Shown here in pieces: positions 17,427-25,987 of a stretch of DNA of 62,138 nucleotides (position 1 is its first letter; every line of letters starts with the position of its first letter). A program made the translations under genes and the position numbers. Under the pieces are notes generated by a model. The model searched no databases. It had not been told where the DNA came from and worked only from the letters and a program-made list of their open reading frames with translations. The stretch is from an uncultured bacterium (GTDB lineage Bacteria; Krumholzibacteriota; Krumholzibacteriia; LZORAL124-64-63). The DNA lies in NCBI GenBank assembly GCA_903912525.1, contig CAIWHK010000014.1, positions 1 to 62,138 of the forward strand, in the 5' to 3' direction.

Positions 17427-18278
17427 TCACTTCTCGACCCAGGGGTCCGGGAACAGCTCAAGCTCCGGGTCCAGCCAGCGGCGCGTGACGCCGGCCAGCG
17501 CCGAGGCCAGCGGGCGCCCGTTGGGCTCGATGCGGTCACGCGCGAAATCGAACTCCCCGTAGATCGACCGCAGGTCGCGGCCGACCATGATGCTCAGCCC
17601 CAGCAGCTGGTCACCGTCGCGCGCCGCGACGAAGCCGACCGTCCAGGCGTCGTCGAGCAGGTCGCCCAGCAAATGGTCGACCACCGCGTCGGCGTCCAGC
17701 AGCATGTACCCGCTCTCGCAGGTGAACACGCGGACCGTGCTGACGGGATGGCGCACGATCTCGCGCTTGGTGCGCCAGGCCAGCGTCATGTCCTGCGGCG
17801 CCAGTTCGACCAGTCGCAGCGCGGATGATACGCGCAGGCTGCCCGGATGGTAGCCGACGATGCTGTACGGCAGCGGGAAATCGAGCGCGCTGTCGAACGT
17901 GATGACCCACTCGGCGCGCACGATGGCGCCGGGATACCTCCCGCCGGAACCTGGCTCGGGGCGGCGACGCTCGATTGTCGCCAGGCGCTCCATCGGCAGG
18001 CGCGATTCCCGCCCCCGGTGCAAGGCGAAGGCCGAGACATCGCTGCCGCGCCAGGAGCCCAGCGAATCGGTCTCGGCCATGCCGATCACGAAGGCGAAGA
18101 ACGGTTCGAGGATCGTATCGGGCGCAGCGGTCACTTCCTTCGGCGCGAGGCCGAACTCGTCCCAGCCGGCGCTCGCATTGCCCGCAGCCAGGACCAGCAG
18201 CAGCACGGCCATCACGCAGGCCGACACGCCGCACTCGGCGGTTCCCGCGCCACCGGGGCTCCGAAACGCTTTTTTCAT
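17427..18278 (-). CDS. Secreted protein of unknown function
   Basis: 283 residues; family not recognised. A hydrophobic N-terminal signal segment (about 20-38, VMAVLLLVLAAGNASAG) ends in an Ala-x-Ala-like cleavage site. The mature part is a mix of beta strands and charged helices with no catalytic motif that I can see. Its ATG at 18278 shares one base with the stop of the upstream lipoprotein gene (TGATG), so the two are probably co-expressed and act together in the envelope. Confidence 0.72.
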   Translation of the reverse strand: MKKAFRSPGGAGTAECGVSACVMAVLLLVLAAGNASAGWDEFGLAPKEVTAAPDTILEPFFAFVIGMAETDSLGSWRGSDVSAFALHRGRESRLPMERLATIERRRPEPGSGGRYPGAIVRAEWVITFDSALDFPLPYSIVGYHPGSLRVSSALRLVELAPQDMTLAWRTKREIVRHPVSTVRVFTCESGYMLLDADAVVDHLLGDLLDDAWTVGFVAARDGDQLLGLSIMVGRDLRSIYGEFDFARDRIEPNGRPLASALAGVTRRWLDPELELFPDPWVEK

Positions 18279-19315
18279 CAGCGGATCGAGAAGACGTCGC
18301 TGATGCCCACACAGTAGCCGTCGGTTGCATCGATGGCCTTGACGTGGAACTTCGTGCGGTCGGCGCCCGTGTAGCCGTAGTCGCTGACCGCCCAATCCCA
18401 CGCCACCTCGACCGGGATGTCGACGACGATGGTCCCGCCGGGGACCGGCTCGGCGCCCGCCATCAGCTTCAGGATCACGAGCCCGTTGCCGTGCTCCTGG
18501 CTGACCGTCAGCGGCACGGTCTGGCCCAACGTGAAAGACGCGCTATCAGAGATACCGTAGATCGTACATGCGCAGTTGACGTTGTCGACCAGCCGGAAGA
18601 CGTCGCTCACGGCCTCGCAACCAGGCACCACCGCGTCGGCAATGTGCAGTTCGAACCAGTCGTTGGTGCCGAAATTGAAGCTGTCGATCGGATTCCAGGT
18701 GTACGAACCATCGTCCGGCGTGCCGGCGACGACAACGCCCACCAGCTGCGGCTCGCCCCCGAGGTCGTCCTGCCACAACTCGATGTCCACCGAGTCGCTG
18801 GTATTGCCGCCAGTCCAGGTCAGCACCGTCGACTGCCCGGCGGTGAGCGAATCGACCACCGTGCTCGTCCAGGCGAGGTTGCAGCCCGTGACGTCGGTCA
18901 GGGTCAGCCCGGTCTTCTCGCCCGCGCAGCCCGTCTCGCCGAGCGCGGTGACGCGCAGGCCGAAGTCGCTGCCGTTCGGCTGCCCGCCCGTTGCAGGCGT
19001 CCAGGCGTAGAAGCCGTCATTGGGCGTCGACGCGGCCACGGTCGCGACCACCACGCCGGCCTTCAGGAGCTCGATCCTGACCGCGGCCGCAGAGCCCGTG
19101 TGGCTCCAGCGCAGGTTGGCCGGGCCGTCGAGGCCGGCCAGCCAGGACGACTCCGTCCCGGTGCTGACGCCGGTGATCGAACACGGCTGCGGCTCGATCG
19201 GTTCGCCGCCGCTGCCCCCACCACCGCAACCGGCCATCAGGACGCCGATGACCATCAGGATGAGGATCGCCAGGAGGCGACCGGACCGGATGGAGCCTTC
19301 GTGGAACCCGCGCAT
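18278..19315 (-). CDS. Lipoprotein with Ig-like repeats
   Basis: 345 residues. A lipoprotein signal peptide ends in VLMAGC followed by a GGGG linker. The mature part has about three repeats of roughly 90 residues, each with a conserved Cys, a TWTGGNTSDSVDIELWQ-type strand pattern and a [SD]DGSYxWxP turn, as in bacterial Ig-like domains of Ser-Thr-rich GPI/Kre9 type that bind carbohydrate or wall material. ATG at 19315 has GAGG at 8 bases. It is probably in one operon with the secreted protein downstream. Confidence 0.78.
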   Translation of the reverse strand: MRGFHEGSIRSGRLLAILILMVIGVLMAGCGGGGSGGEPIEPQPCSITGVSTGTESSWLAGLDGPANLRWSHTGSAAAVRIELLKAGVVVATVAASTPNDGFYAWTPATGGQPNGSDFGLRVTALGETGCAGEKTGLTLTDVTGCNLAWTSTVVDSLTAGQSTVLTWTGGNTSDSVDIELWQDDLGGEPQLVGVVVAGTPDDGSYTWNPIDSFNFGTNDWFELHIADAVVPGCEAVSDVFRLVDNVNCACTIYGISDSASFTLGQTVPLTVSQEHGNGLVILKLMAGAEPVPGGTIVVDIPVEVAWDWAVSDYGYTGADRTKFHVKAIDATDGYCVGISDVFSIR

Positions 19316-19412
19316 GACCCTGACCTCGCTATGGGGTGAGAAACGCCGTTGTCCCTGATCGCCGCTGGTCAATATACGCCCCGGCCGCCGCCCGGGGAAT
19401 GCCCCAACCCCC

Positions 19413-20012
19413 TCAGGCGAGGTCCAGGAAGGCCCGGTGCAGGCGCAGGTCTTCGGTGAGTTCGGGGTGGAACGTCAGGCCCAGCAGGCGCCCCTGGCGA
19501 ATCGCGACCGGCTCGTCGCCGTGGCGACCGACGACCTCGACCCCGGGCCCGGTCCGGACGATCCGCGGCGCGCGGATGAAGACGGCCGGGTACGTGCCGT
19601 CGGCGCCGGGCAGGCCGCTGATGACCACCGGCGCGTCGAAGGAATCGACCTGGGTGCCGTAGCCGTTGCGGCGGACCGTGCAGTCGAGCAGCCCGAGCGG
19701 CTGAACGCCGTGCGCGGCCACCTCGTCGGCCAGGTCCCCCGCCAGCATGATCAGGCCGGCGCAGGTGCCCATCACCGGGTGGTGCGCCGCGAAGTCGCGC
19801 AGCGGGCCGCGCAGCCCGACCCGGTCGATCAGGCGCGTCATGGTCGTCGATTCGCCGCCGGGAATGACCAGGCCGCGCAGGCCCTCGAGCTCGGCCGGGC
19901 GCCGGACGTAGCGCGTGGCGCAGCCGAGCGCGCGAAACGCCGCCTCGTGTTTCGCGTAGTCGCCCTGCAGCGAGAGCAGGCCGACCGGCAGGTCTCGCGC
20001 GCCGTCGCTCAT
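19413..20012 (-). CDS. pdxT: Pyridoxal 5'-phosphate synthase glutaminase subunit PdxT
   Basis: 199 residues. A class I glutaminase that supplies ammonia to PdxS for ribose-phosphate-dependent PLP synthesis. Visible are GLLSLQGDYAKHEAA, IPGGESTTM, the nucleophile Cys in MGTCAGLIMLA and the triad residues His and Glu in LTFHPELTED. ATG at 20012 shares one base with the pdxS stop (TGATG), so the two subunits are translationally coupled. A small GC hairpin at 19379-19397 follows the gene. Confidence 0.96.
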   Translation of the reverse strand: MSDGARDLPVGLLSLQGDYAKHEAAFRALGCATRYVRRPAELEGLRGLVIPGGESTTMTRLIDRVGLRGPLRDFAAHHPVMGTCAGLIMLAGDLADEVAAHGVQPLGLLDCTVRRNGYGTQVDSFDAPVVISGLPGADGTYPAVFIRAPRIVRTGPGVEVVGRHGDEPVAIRQGRLLGLTFHPELTEDLRLHRAFLDLA

Positions 20013-20923
20013 CACCAGCCGCGGCCCGCCATCTTCTCGCCCTCGGCCATCTCGTTCACCGCGCGGCCGCGCATGGGCTCGCCGAGGTCCATCGAGACCT
20101 CGAGCAGCTTCTTCGGGTCGTCGAAGAAAACGGCGGCTTGGACAATCGCCTTGGCGCGCGGACCCGGGTCGTCGCTGGCAAAGATGCCGCTGCCGACGAA
20201 CACGGTCTCGGCGCCCAGCTGCCTCATCATCGCGGCGTCCGCCGGCGTGGCGATGCCGCCCGCGGCGAAATTGGGCACCGGCAGCTTGCCGTTCTGCGCG
20301 ACCCAGGCCACCAGGTCGTAAGGGGCGCGCATCTCGTCAGCTTCTCGCTGCAACGCTTCACTGTCGCCAACGAACTCGGCCAACCGCGCGATGTCGCCCA
20401 GCACCTCGCGCATGTGGCGCACGGCCTCGACGACGTCGCCGCTGCCGGCCTCGCCCTTGGTGCGGATCATGGCCGCGCCCTCGCTGATGCGACGCAGCGC
20501 TTCGCCCAGGTTCCGGCAGCCGCAGACGAACGGAACCTTGAACGGGTGCTTGATCACGTGGTTCACGTTGTCGGCGGGCGTCAGCACCTCGGACTCGTCG
20601 ATGAAATCCACACCGAGCGCCTCGAGAATCTGCGCCTCGACGAAGTGGCCGATGCGGACCTTCGCCATGACCGGGATCGACACGGCCTTCTGGATGTCGC
20701 GGATCATCGCCGGCTGCGACATGCGCGCGATGCCACCGGTCTTGCGGATCTCCGAGGGGATGCGTTCGAGCGCCATGACGGCGACCGCGCCCGCTTCCTG
20801 GGCGATGACGGCCTGCTCGGCGTTGGTCACGTCCATGATGACCCCGCCCTTGAGCATCTCGGCGAGGCCCACCTTGCGGCCGAATTCCGCATCGAGCCGG
20901 GGGTCGGTCCAGAACGTCTGCAT
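20012..20923 (-). CDS. pdxS: Pyridoxal 5'-phosphate synthase lyase subunit PdxS
   Basis: 303 residues, normal length. It uses ribose 5-phosphate, glyceraldehyde 3-phosphate and ammonia from PdxT to make PLP. Motifs: [20 protein letters not shown] with the Schiff-base Asp/Lys region, [10 protein letters not shown] with the catalytic Lys, and [16 protein letters not shown] for phosphate binding. There are two ATGs three codons apart: the one at 20932 abuts AGGAGG with no spacer, while ATG at 20923 lies 9 bases from it, so I chose 20923. Confidence 0.97.
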   Translation of the reverse strand: MQTFWTDPRLDAEFGRKVGLAEMLKGGVIMDVTNAEQAVIAQEAGAVAVMALERIPSEIRKTGGIARMSQPAMIRDIQKAVSIPVMAKVRIGHFVEAQILEALGVDFIDESEVLTPADNVNHVIKHPFKVPFVCGCRNLGEALRRISEGAAMIRTKGEAGSGDVVEAVRHMREVLGDIARLAEFVGDSEALQREADEMRAPYDLVAWVAQNGKLPVPNFAAGGIATPADAAMMRQLGAETVFVGSGIFASDDPGPRAKAIVQAAVFFDDPKKLLEVSMDLGEPMRGRAVNEMAEGEKMAGRGW

Positions 20924-21045
20924 CGAAACCATCCTCCTGGAACTGGTCTGGGGTCGGAACGGGCCATGGCTGCCGCCGGGGGCGCCACCTGACCGGTAAC
21001 CGACAAGCTAATCACTGGAACGGCCTCTGGAAAGCCCATCCGGCC

Positions 21046-21063
21046 CCCGGAAGCGGTTCCGGG
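21046..21063. other. Small hairpin in the pdxS-pilin divergent region
   Basis: A perfect 7-bp stem (CCCGGAA with TTCCGGG, 4-base loop). It lies between divergent pdxS and the pilin-like gene and could be an operator. No promoter hexamers are convincing there. Confidence 0.35.
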
Positions 21064-21136
21064 CTACAGTTTTGCGGTTTGCTGCCGATCCAGCAAGGTC
21101 GCCCGAACCCAAGTTCCCGCAGGAGGGACGGTCCCC

Positions 21137-21547
21137 ATGCGCCATCGCCAAGGCTTTACGTTGATCGAACTGATGATCGTGGTCCTGATCATCGGGATCC
21201 TGGCCTCCATGGCCATCCCAAACTACATGAGCATGCAGAGCCAGGCGCGCGAAGCCAAGGTCAAGAGCCACGCCCACGCCCTGCAGCTGGCGGCCGAGGA
21301 CTTCGCGGTGCGCAGCGGCGGCATCTATTCGGCGGCCGGCGCCGACATCCTGCCCCTGCTGCCGGGAGCGGCCCTGCTGGAGAACGCCTTTACCGGCGCC
21401 AGCTCGGAACCCCAGTTCGGCGCCGCGGCCGCGACGCCCGGGCAGATCGGCATCATCCCGGTCCTGCAGGCAGGCACGCCCGTCGGCTACCAGATCAACG
21501 GCTGGGGGCGTACGCAGGAAGTCATCAGCTTCGCCAACGGCAGTTGA
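21137..21547 (+). CDS. Type IV pilin / pseudopilin-like protein
   Basis: 136 residues. A very short leader is followed by the prepilin cleavage site (RQG, then FTLIELMIVVLIIGILASMA with Glu at mature position 5) and one hydrophobic helix. The remaining 100 residues form a small soluble domain with two GAA-rich segments and no Cys pair. It could be a major or minor pilin or a type II secretion pseudopilin; no assembly genes are adjacent. ATG at 21137 has AGGAGG at 10 bases. Confidence 0.88.
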   Translation: MRHRQGFTLIELMIVVLIIGILASMAIPNYMSMQSQAREAKVKSHAHALQLAAEDFAVRSGGIYSAAGADILPLLPGAALLENAFTGASSEPQFGAAAATPGQIGIIPVLQAGTPVGYQINGWGRTQEVISFANGS

Positions 21548-21589
21548 TCCATTGACAACAGTTTAGCACTGCCGAACAATGCCCGGACG

Positions 21590-21637
21590 GCGGCGCACGT
21601 CGAGCCCGGCCCCGATCCGGGCGGCGACGTGCGCCGC
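21590..21637. terminator. Strong GC hairpin after the pilin gene
   Basis: Arms of 13 bases (21590-21602 with 21625-21637) and a smaller inner stem GCCCGG/CCGGGC inside the 22-base loop, 42 bases after the pilin stop. It lacks a T-tract. The following region to 22033 contains only the repeat, palindrome and AT-rich promoter entries below, and no gene that I can support. Confidence 0.5.
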
Positions 21638-21639
21638 AG

Positions 21640-21665
21640 CCGCCTGCCGCCTGCCGCCTGCCGCC
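21640..21665. repeat. Heptamer microsatellite (CCGCCTG)x3.7
   Basis: CCGCCTG occurs three times in tandem followed by CCGCC, directly beside the hairpin at 21590-21637. A slippage-prone array in a non-coding stretch upstream of the two-component genes. Confidence 0.85.
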
Positions 21666-21683
21666 CCGAATTGGGCGCCCCGT

Positions 21684-21698
21684 TGGGAAATATTCCCA
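21684..21698. promoter_or_regulatory. Palindrome TGGGAA-ATA-TTCCCA
   Basis: A perfect 6-3-6 inverted repeat about 335 bases before the sensor kinase start, in a locally AT-richer segment. It looks like a dimeric regulator site; nothing identifies the regulator. Confidence 0.35.
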
Positions 21699-21957
21699 TC
21701 TCCCGCAGAATCTTACCCATTGGGGTTCCCGCCCCAAACACCGATCATTATTGAGGCTACGGAATCATCGCCATCGTTCCTGTCCTGGGCGATCCGAAGC
21801 CACCCTGTCTGCCGGTCACCGCAATTCCCACCATCCCCCGGGAGGTGGCAGGCAGCTAGGGAAGGCGAGCCGGTTCTCACGAGCCGTCTCGCCCCAATCT
21901 TCAGGAACGGGGGCGGCATCGCCCGCTGGCTTCATGGAGCCTGCCGCCCCCGATCCT

Positions 21958-22010
21958 GTCCAAAGATTTATTCCATATGTTCTATTTTTTGCTATATAGT
22001 TATTTTTGGT
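21958..22010 (+). promoter_or_regulatory. AT-rich promoter region of the two-component operon
   Basis: An island of about 75% A+T in an otherwise 68-70% GC sequence, with overlapping -10-like hexamers TATATA (21993-21998) and TATAGT (21995-22000), about 35 bases before the start codon. No -35 matches well. It fits a promoter driving the downstream kinase-regulator pair, possibly needing an activator. Confidence 0.5.
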
Positions 22011-22033
22011 AACACGTCTTTCCGAGGAGGACC

Positions 22034-23647
22034 ATGAATCCGAACATCGGGACACGGCCGGAGCAATTGGTCGAGGACCTCGCCCGCCGCAGCGAACTCG
22101 AACAGCTGGTGGCTCGCGTCTCACGCTCGTTCGTCGGCATCGCTCCCGGCGAACTCGGCACCGTGATCGACCGGACGCTGGAGCAGATCGGCGCCTTCGT
22201 GGCCGCCGACCGCAGCTACCTGTTCCAGTTCGACGCGCCCAGCGCGACCATGGCCAACACCCACGAGTGGTGCGCCGACGGTATCGAGCCCCAGCAGCAC
22301 ATCCTGCAGGACCTGCCCCTGGCCATCTTCCCCTATACGCTCGCGGTCCTCGCCACCGAACCCTACATCGACACGCCACTGGTCGATGAACTGCCCGATG
22401 CTGCCGCTGCCGAAAAGGCCATCCTCAAGGAACAGGGCATCCAGTCCGTCCTGCTGGTGCGCCTGTGCCAACGCTCAGGCGAGCTGGTGGGCTTCCTGGG
22501 CTTCGACGCAGTGCGCGCCGTGCGGCCATGGCGGACCGAAGATATCCAGCTGCTGACGGTCATCAGCGACCTCGTGGCGGCGGCCCTCGAACACGACGCC
22601 CTCCTGCTGCGGCTGAGCGAGAGTGAAGGCCGCCAGCGCGCCACCCTCGAAGCCCTGCCGGATGTGCTCGTCGTGCTCGATGTCCAGGGCCGGATCCTTG
22701 AATTCAGCGCGCCCGAGGGCATGGCGCTGCCTGCAGCCGCGCGCCGGCCGGTGGGCGTGAACATCTGGCGCGTGATGGACAGGGAGGATCGCGCGAGCGC
22801 CCGCGCTGCCGTGTCGCTCCTGGACGAAGGGCATCTTTTCGGCGAGTTCGGCTTCGCCCTCGGCGAAGGCAGGTCCCGCTACCACTACGAAGGGCGGCTG
22901 ACCAGGCACGGCGAGGACCGTTTCCTGGCTGTGGTCCGGGATGTCACCAGCCGCCACCACGCGGAAACGGCCCTGCGCGAACTGGCGCTGGAGCTCACAT
23001 CGGCCGAGGAAGTCCAGCGGCGCGACCTGGCGCTCCAGTTGCACGACGGGATCGGCCAGGAACTCACGGCTGTCAACCTGCGCCTGCAGGCCCTGCAGCG
23101 GCGAACCGGCCAGGACGAGCCCGAACTGGCGCAGGCGATCGGCATCCTCCAGGACACGATGCGCAAGACCCAGGACCTGACATTCGACCTGAGCCCGACG
23201 GTCCTGTACGAATTGGGCCTGGGACCGGCACTGGCCGGCCTGGCGCGCCGCTACAGCAGTGCTGAAGGCCCGGCGATCGAGGTCGATATAAGTGGTGGCA
23301 GTCCGGCGCTGCCGACCGACGCGGCGGTGCTCCTGTTCCGGATCGCGCGCGAGCTGCTGGCCAACGCCGTCAAGCACGCGCAGGCCGGGCGTATCGCGCT
23401 GCGACTGGCGATGTTGCGTGGCGCCGTCCAGATGACGGTCGCGGACGACGGCCGCGGCATGTCCGACGATCCGCGACACCTTACCCAGGCCGGCCACAGC
23501 GGCGGCTTCGGCCTGTTCAGCATCCGACAGCGTATCGAGCCGCTGGGCGGGCGCATGGAGATTGCGACGGGACGCGGCACGATGGTGACCATCACGTTGC
23601 CACTGGACGAGCAGTCCCTCAACAGGAGCAGGAGCGAAACGGCATGA
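22034..23647 (+). CDS. GAF-PAS sensor histidine kinase (NarL/DegS type)
   Basis: 537 residues, soluble. A GAF domain (about 20-185) and a PAS domain (about 195-310) precede a HisKA_3 domain whose phospho-acceptor His is in ALQLHDGIGQELTAV (about residue 337) and an HATPase_c domain with ARELLANAVKHAQ and VADDGRGM. It should phosphorylate the LuxR-type regulator encoded next to it, to which it is joined by an ATGA overlap. ATG at 22034 follows GAGGAGG at 4 bases. The GAF and PAS ligands are not deducible. Confidence 0.93.
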   Translation: MNPNIGTRPEQLVEDLARRSELEQLVARVSRSFVGIAPGELGTVIDRTLEQIGAFVAADRSYLFQFDAPSATMANTHEWCADGIEPQQHILQDLPLAIFPYTLAVLATEPYIDTPLVDELPDAAAAEKAILKEQGIQSVLLVRLCQRSGELVGFLGFDAVRAVRPWRTEDIQLLTVISDLVAAALEHDALLLRLSESEGRQRATLEALPDVLVVLDVQGRILEFSAPEGMALPAAARRPVGVNIWRVMDREDRASARAAVSLLDEGHLFGEFGFALGEGRSRYHYEGRLTRHGEDRFLAVVRDVTSRHHAETALRELALELTSAEEVQRRDLALQLHDGIGQELTAVNLRLQALQRRTGQDEPELAQAIGILQDTMRKTQDLTFDLSPTVLYELGLGPALAGLARRYSSAEGPAIEVDISGGSPALPTDAAVLLFRIARELLANAVKHAQAGRIALRLAMLRGAVQMTVADDGRGMSDDPRHLTQAGHSGGFGLFSIRQRIEPLGGRMEIATGRGTMVTITLPLDEQSLNRSRSETA

Positions 23648-24291
23648 GAATCGTCATCGCGGATGACCATGCGCTGGTGGTCGAAGGCCTGAGGCTCTGC
23701 TTCGGCACCGATCCGGATTTCGAGGTCGTGGCGGTCGCCGAGAACGGCGACCAGCTGCTCGAAGCCGTGCGCCGCGAAAATCCTGACCTGGCGGTCGTCG
23801 ACATCTCCATGCCGGGACTCAACGGCATTGACGCCGTCCGCGCCATCCGTTGCCTGCCCGGCATCGTGACGCGCTGCCTGATCATGTCCATGCACCGCGA
23901 GGCTGAATTCGTGCGCGAGGCATTTCGCGCCGGCGCCGGCGCCTACATCGTCAAGTCGAGCTCGTTCGACGAACTGCGGATCGCCGCACGCACGGTCATG
24001 TCCGGCCGCAACTACCTGAGCCCGGAGATCGCCGACCTGCTCGCCTCGTCGCTGGCCGAGACCGGCACCGGCCCCGTCCGTTCCGGCATCAGCACGCTGA
24101 CCCCGCGCGAGCGCCAGACGTTCCAGCTGCTGGCCGAGGGACTCAGCGTGAAGGGCATCGGCTTCAAGCTGGGCGTCAGCCACAAGACGGTGCACACATA
24201 CCGCACCGTGCTGATGCAGAAGCTCGGCTGCGAGAGCATCGCCGAACTGACGAAGATGGCCATCCGCCACGGGCTGACCGAGGTCGACTGA
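23644..24291 (+). CDS. LuxR-family response regulator
   Basis: 215 residues. A receiver domain (DD at 7-8, phosphorylated Asp53 in VVDISMPG, Lys at about 104) is followed by a LuxR-type helix-turn-helix (about 150-210: STLTPRERQTFQLLAEG, VKGIGFKLGVSHKTVHTYRT). It is the output partner of the kinase upstream and should control promoters directly. The operon ends at a strong terminator. Confidence 0.94.
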   Translation: MRIVIADDHALVVEGLRLCFGTDPDFEVVAVAENGDQLLEAVRRENPDLAVVDISMPGLNGIDAVRAIRCLPGIVTRCLIMSMHREAEFVREAFRAGAGAYIVKSSSFDELRIAARTVMSGRNYLSPEIADLLASSLAETGTGPVRSGISTLTPRERQTFQLLAEGLSVKGIGFKLGVSHKTVHTYRTVLMQKLGCESIAELTKMAIRHGLTEVD

Positions 24292-24321
24292 ACCTCCGTC
24301 CGGCGGCTCCCCATAAATGCG

Positions 24322-24354
24322 AAGCGGCCGGGCGCTGTCATCGCCCGGCCGCTT
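24322..24354. terminator. Bidirectional terminator between response regulator and proS
   Basis: A 13-bp perfect stem, AAGCGGCCGGGCG paired with its complement, 7-base loop, and the pairing extends outward by a further 3-4 weaker pairs. It sits in the 96-base gap of the convergent genes. Confidence 0.75.
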
Positions 24355-24387
24355 TGCGTGCCCCCGTCGCCGCCGCAGCGGCGCCCG

Positions 24388-25866
24388 CTAGTAGGACTGC
24401 GCGAACACCACCCGCCCGATGGACGGCTTGCCGCAGTGCACGCAGGCGCCCGGCGTCTCGTCCCGCTGGAGCGGCAGGTTGCGGATGGTGACCTTCGTCT
24501 TTTCCTGCACGGCCTTTTCGCAATCGCCGTCGCCGCACCAGTGGCATTCGGCGAAGCCGCCGGGGCCATCAAACAGCTGCGTGAATGCGTCCCAGCTGTC
24601 GATGATGTGCGTGTTCTCGCGGCGGCGCTGCACCGCGCGATCGAACAGGTCCTGCTGGATACGGGCCAGTTCGTTCGTGACGACCTCGGCAAGCTGCTGG
24701 AAGCCGACGGCCTCCTTCTTCCGGTCGTGGCGGGCCACCATCATCACCTGCTGGCCGGCCAGGTCGCGGGGCCCGAGCTCGATGCGCAGGGGCACGCCCT
24801 TGCGCTCCCACTCGGCGTACTTCCAGCCCGGCCGCATGTTGTCGCGCTTGTCGACGTGGACGTTGCCGACCGTGGCGCGCAGCTGGGCAGCGAGACCCTC
24901 GGCCGCCGCGCAGACCTGCTCCATTTCCTCGGCGTTCTTCCAGATCGGCACGATGACGGCCTTCGTACCGGCGATGCGCGGCGGCAGCACCAGGCCATCG
25001 TCGTCGCTGTGCGTCATGATCAGGGCGCCGATGATGCGGGTGCTCATGCCCCAGCTGGTGGCCCAGACGTACTCGACCTTGCCCTCGGCGTCCTGGTACT
25101 TCACGTCGAAGGCCTTGGCGAAGTTCTGGCCCAGGTCGTGGCTGGTGCCGGCCTGCAGCGCCTTGCAGTCCTGCATCATCGCCTCGATGGAGAACGTCTC
25201 CACGGCGCCGGCGAAGCGTTCATTCGCGGTCTTGATACCCGTGATCACCGGCATGGCGAGGATCTCCTCGGCGAACCAGCGGTAGACCTCGAGCATCTGC
25301 AGCGTCTCGGCGCGACCCTCGGCGGCGGTCGCGTGCGCGGTGTGGCCTTCCTGCCAGAGGAACTCGGTCGTGCGCAGGAACATGCGCGTGCGCATCTCCC
25401 AGCGCATCACGTTCGCCCACTGGTTGATCAGGATGGGCAGGTCGCGGTAGCTCTGGATCCACTTGCGGTACATGTCCCAGATGACCGTCTCGCTGGTGGG
25501 GCGGATGACGTACTCCTCCTCCAGCTTGCTGTCGGGATCGGGAACCACCGTCGTCTTGCCGTTCACCGTGACCTGCTTGAGCCGGTGGTGCGTGACGATC
25601 GCGCACTCCTTGGCGAAGCCCTCCACGTGCTGGGCCTCACGGGCCAGGAAGCTCTTCGGGATCAGCAGCGGGAAGTACGCGTTGACGTGCCCGAGCTCCT
25701 TGAACTTCGCGTCCAGGATCTTCTGGATGTTCTCCCAGATGGCGTAGCCGTTGGGCCGGATGACCATGCAGCCCCGCACCGGGCTGTTGTCGGCCAGCTC
25801 GGCCGCCGCGATCACGTCCTGGTACCAGCGGCTGTAGTCGTCCGCGCGCTTGGCGATGTCGGCCAT
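24388..25866 (-). CDS. proS: Prolyl-tRNA synthetase, short archaeal/eukaryal-like type
   Basis: 492 residues. Class IIa synthetase motifs are visible: motif 2 region with YVIRPTSETVIWDMYRKW and FLRTTEFLWQEGHTAHAT, motif 3 in LGPRDLAGQQVM. It lacks the large editing domain of bacterial ProRS and has the C-terminal zinc-type module (CHWCGDGDC ... CVHCGK). ATG at 25866 has GAGGG at 7 bases; the frame upstream is not supported. This type is common in Bacteroidetes, Deinococcus and many uncultured lineages. Confidence 0.95.
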   Translation of the reverse strand: MADIAKRADDYSRWYQDVIAAAELADNSPVRGCMVIRPNGYAIWENIQKILDAKFKELGHVNAYFPLLIPKSFLAREAQHVEGFAKECAIVTHHRLKQVTVNGKTTVVPDPDSKLEEEYVIRPTSETVIWDMYRKWIQSYRDLPILINQWANVMRWEMRTRMFLRTTEFLWQEGHTAHATAAEGRAETLQMLEVYRWFAEEILAMPVITGIKTANERFAGAVETFSIEAMMQDCKALQAGTSHDLGQNFAKAFDVKYQDAEGKVEYVWATSWGMSTRIIGALIMTHSDDDGLVLPPRIAGTKAVIVPIWKNAEEMEQVCAAAEGLAAQLRATVGNVHVDKRDNMRPGWKYAEWERKGVPLRIELGPRDLAGQQVMMVARHDRKKEAVGFQQLAEVVTNELARIQQDLFDRAVQRRRENTHIIDSWDAFTQLFDGPGGFAECHWCGDGDCEKAVQEKTKVTIRNLPLQRDETPGACVHCGKPSIGRVVFAQSY

Positions 25867-25987
25867 GCCGATCCCTCTTTCCGGATGGGTGTGGAAGCCG
25901 CGTCGTCGCGGCCGGCGGGGAAAGATAGCACGCCCTGCGCAGGGAGGAAAGCCACGGGCGGGAACGATAGGCGGGACAAGCCCCGGC

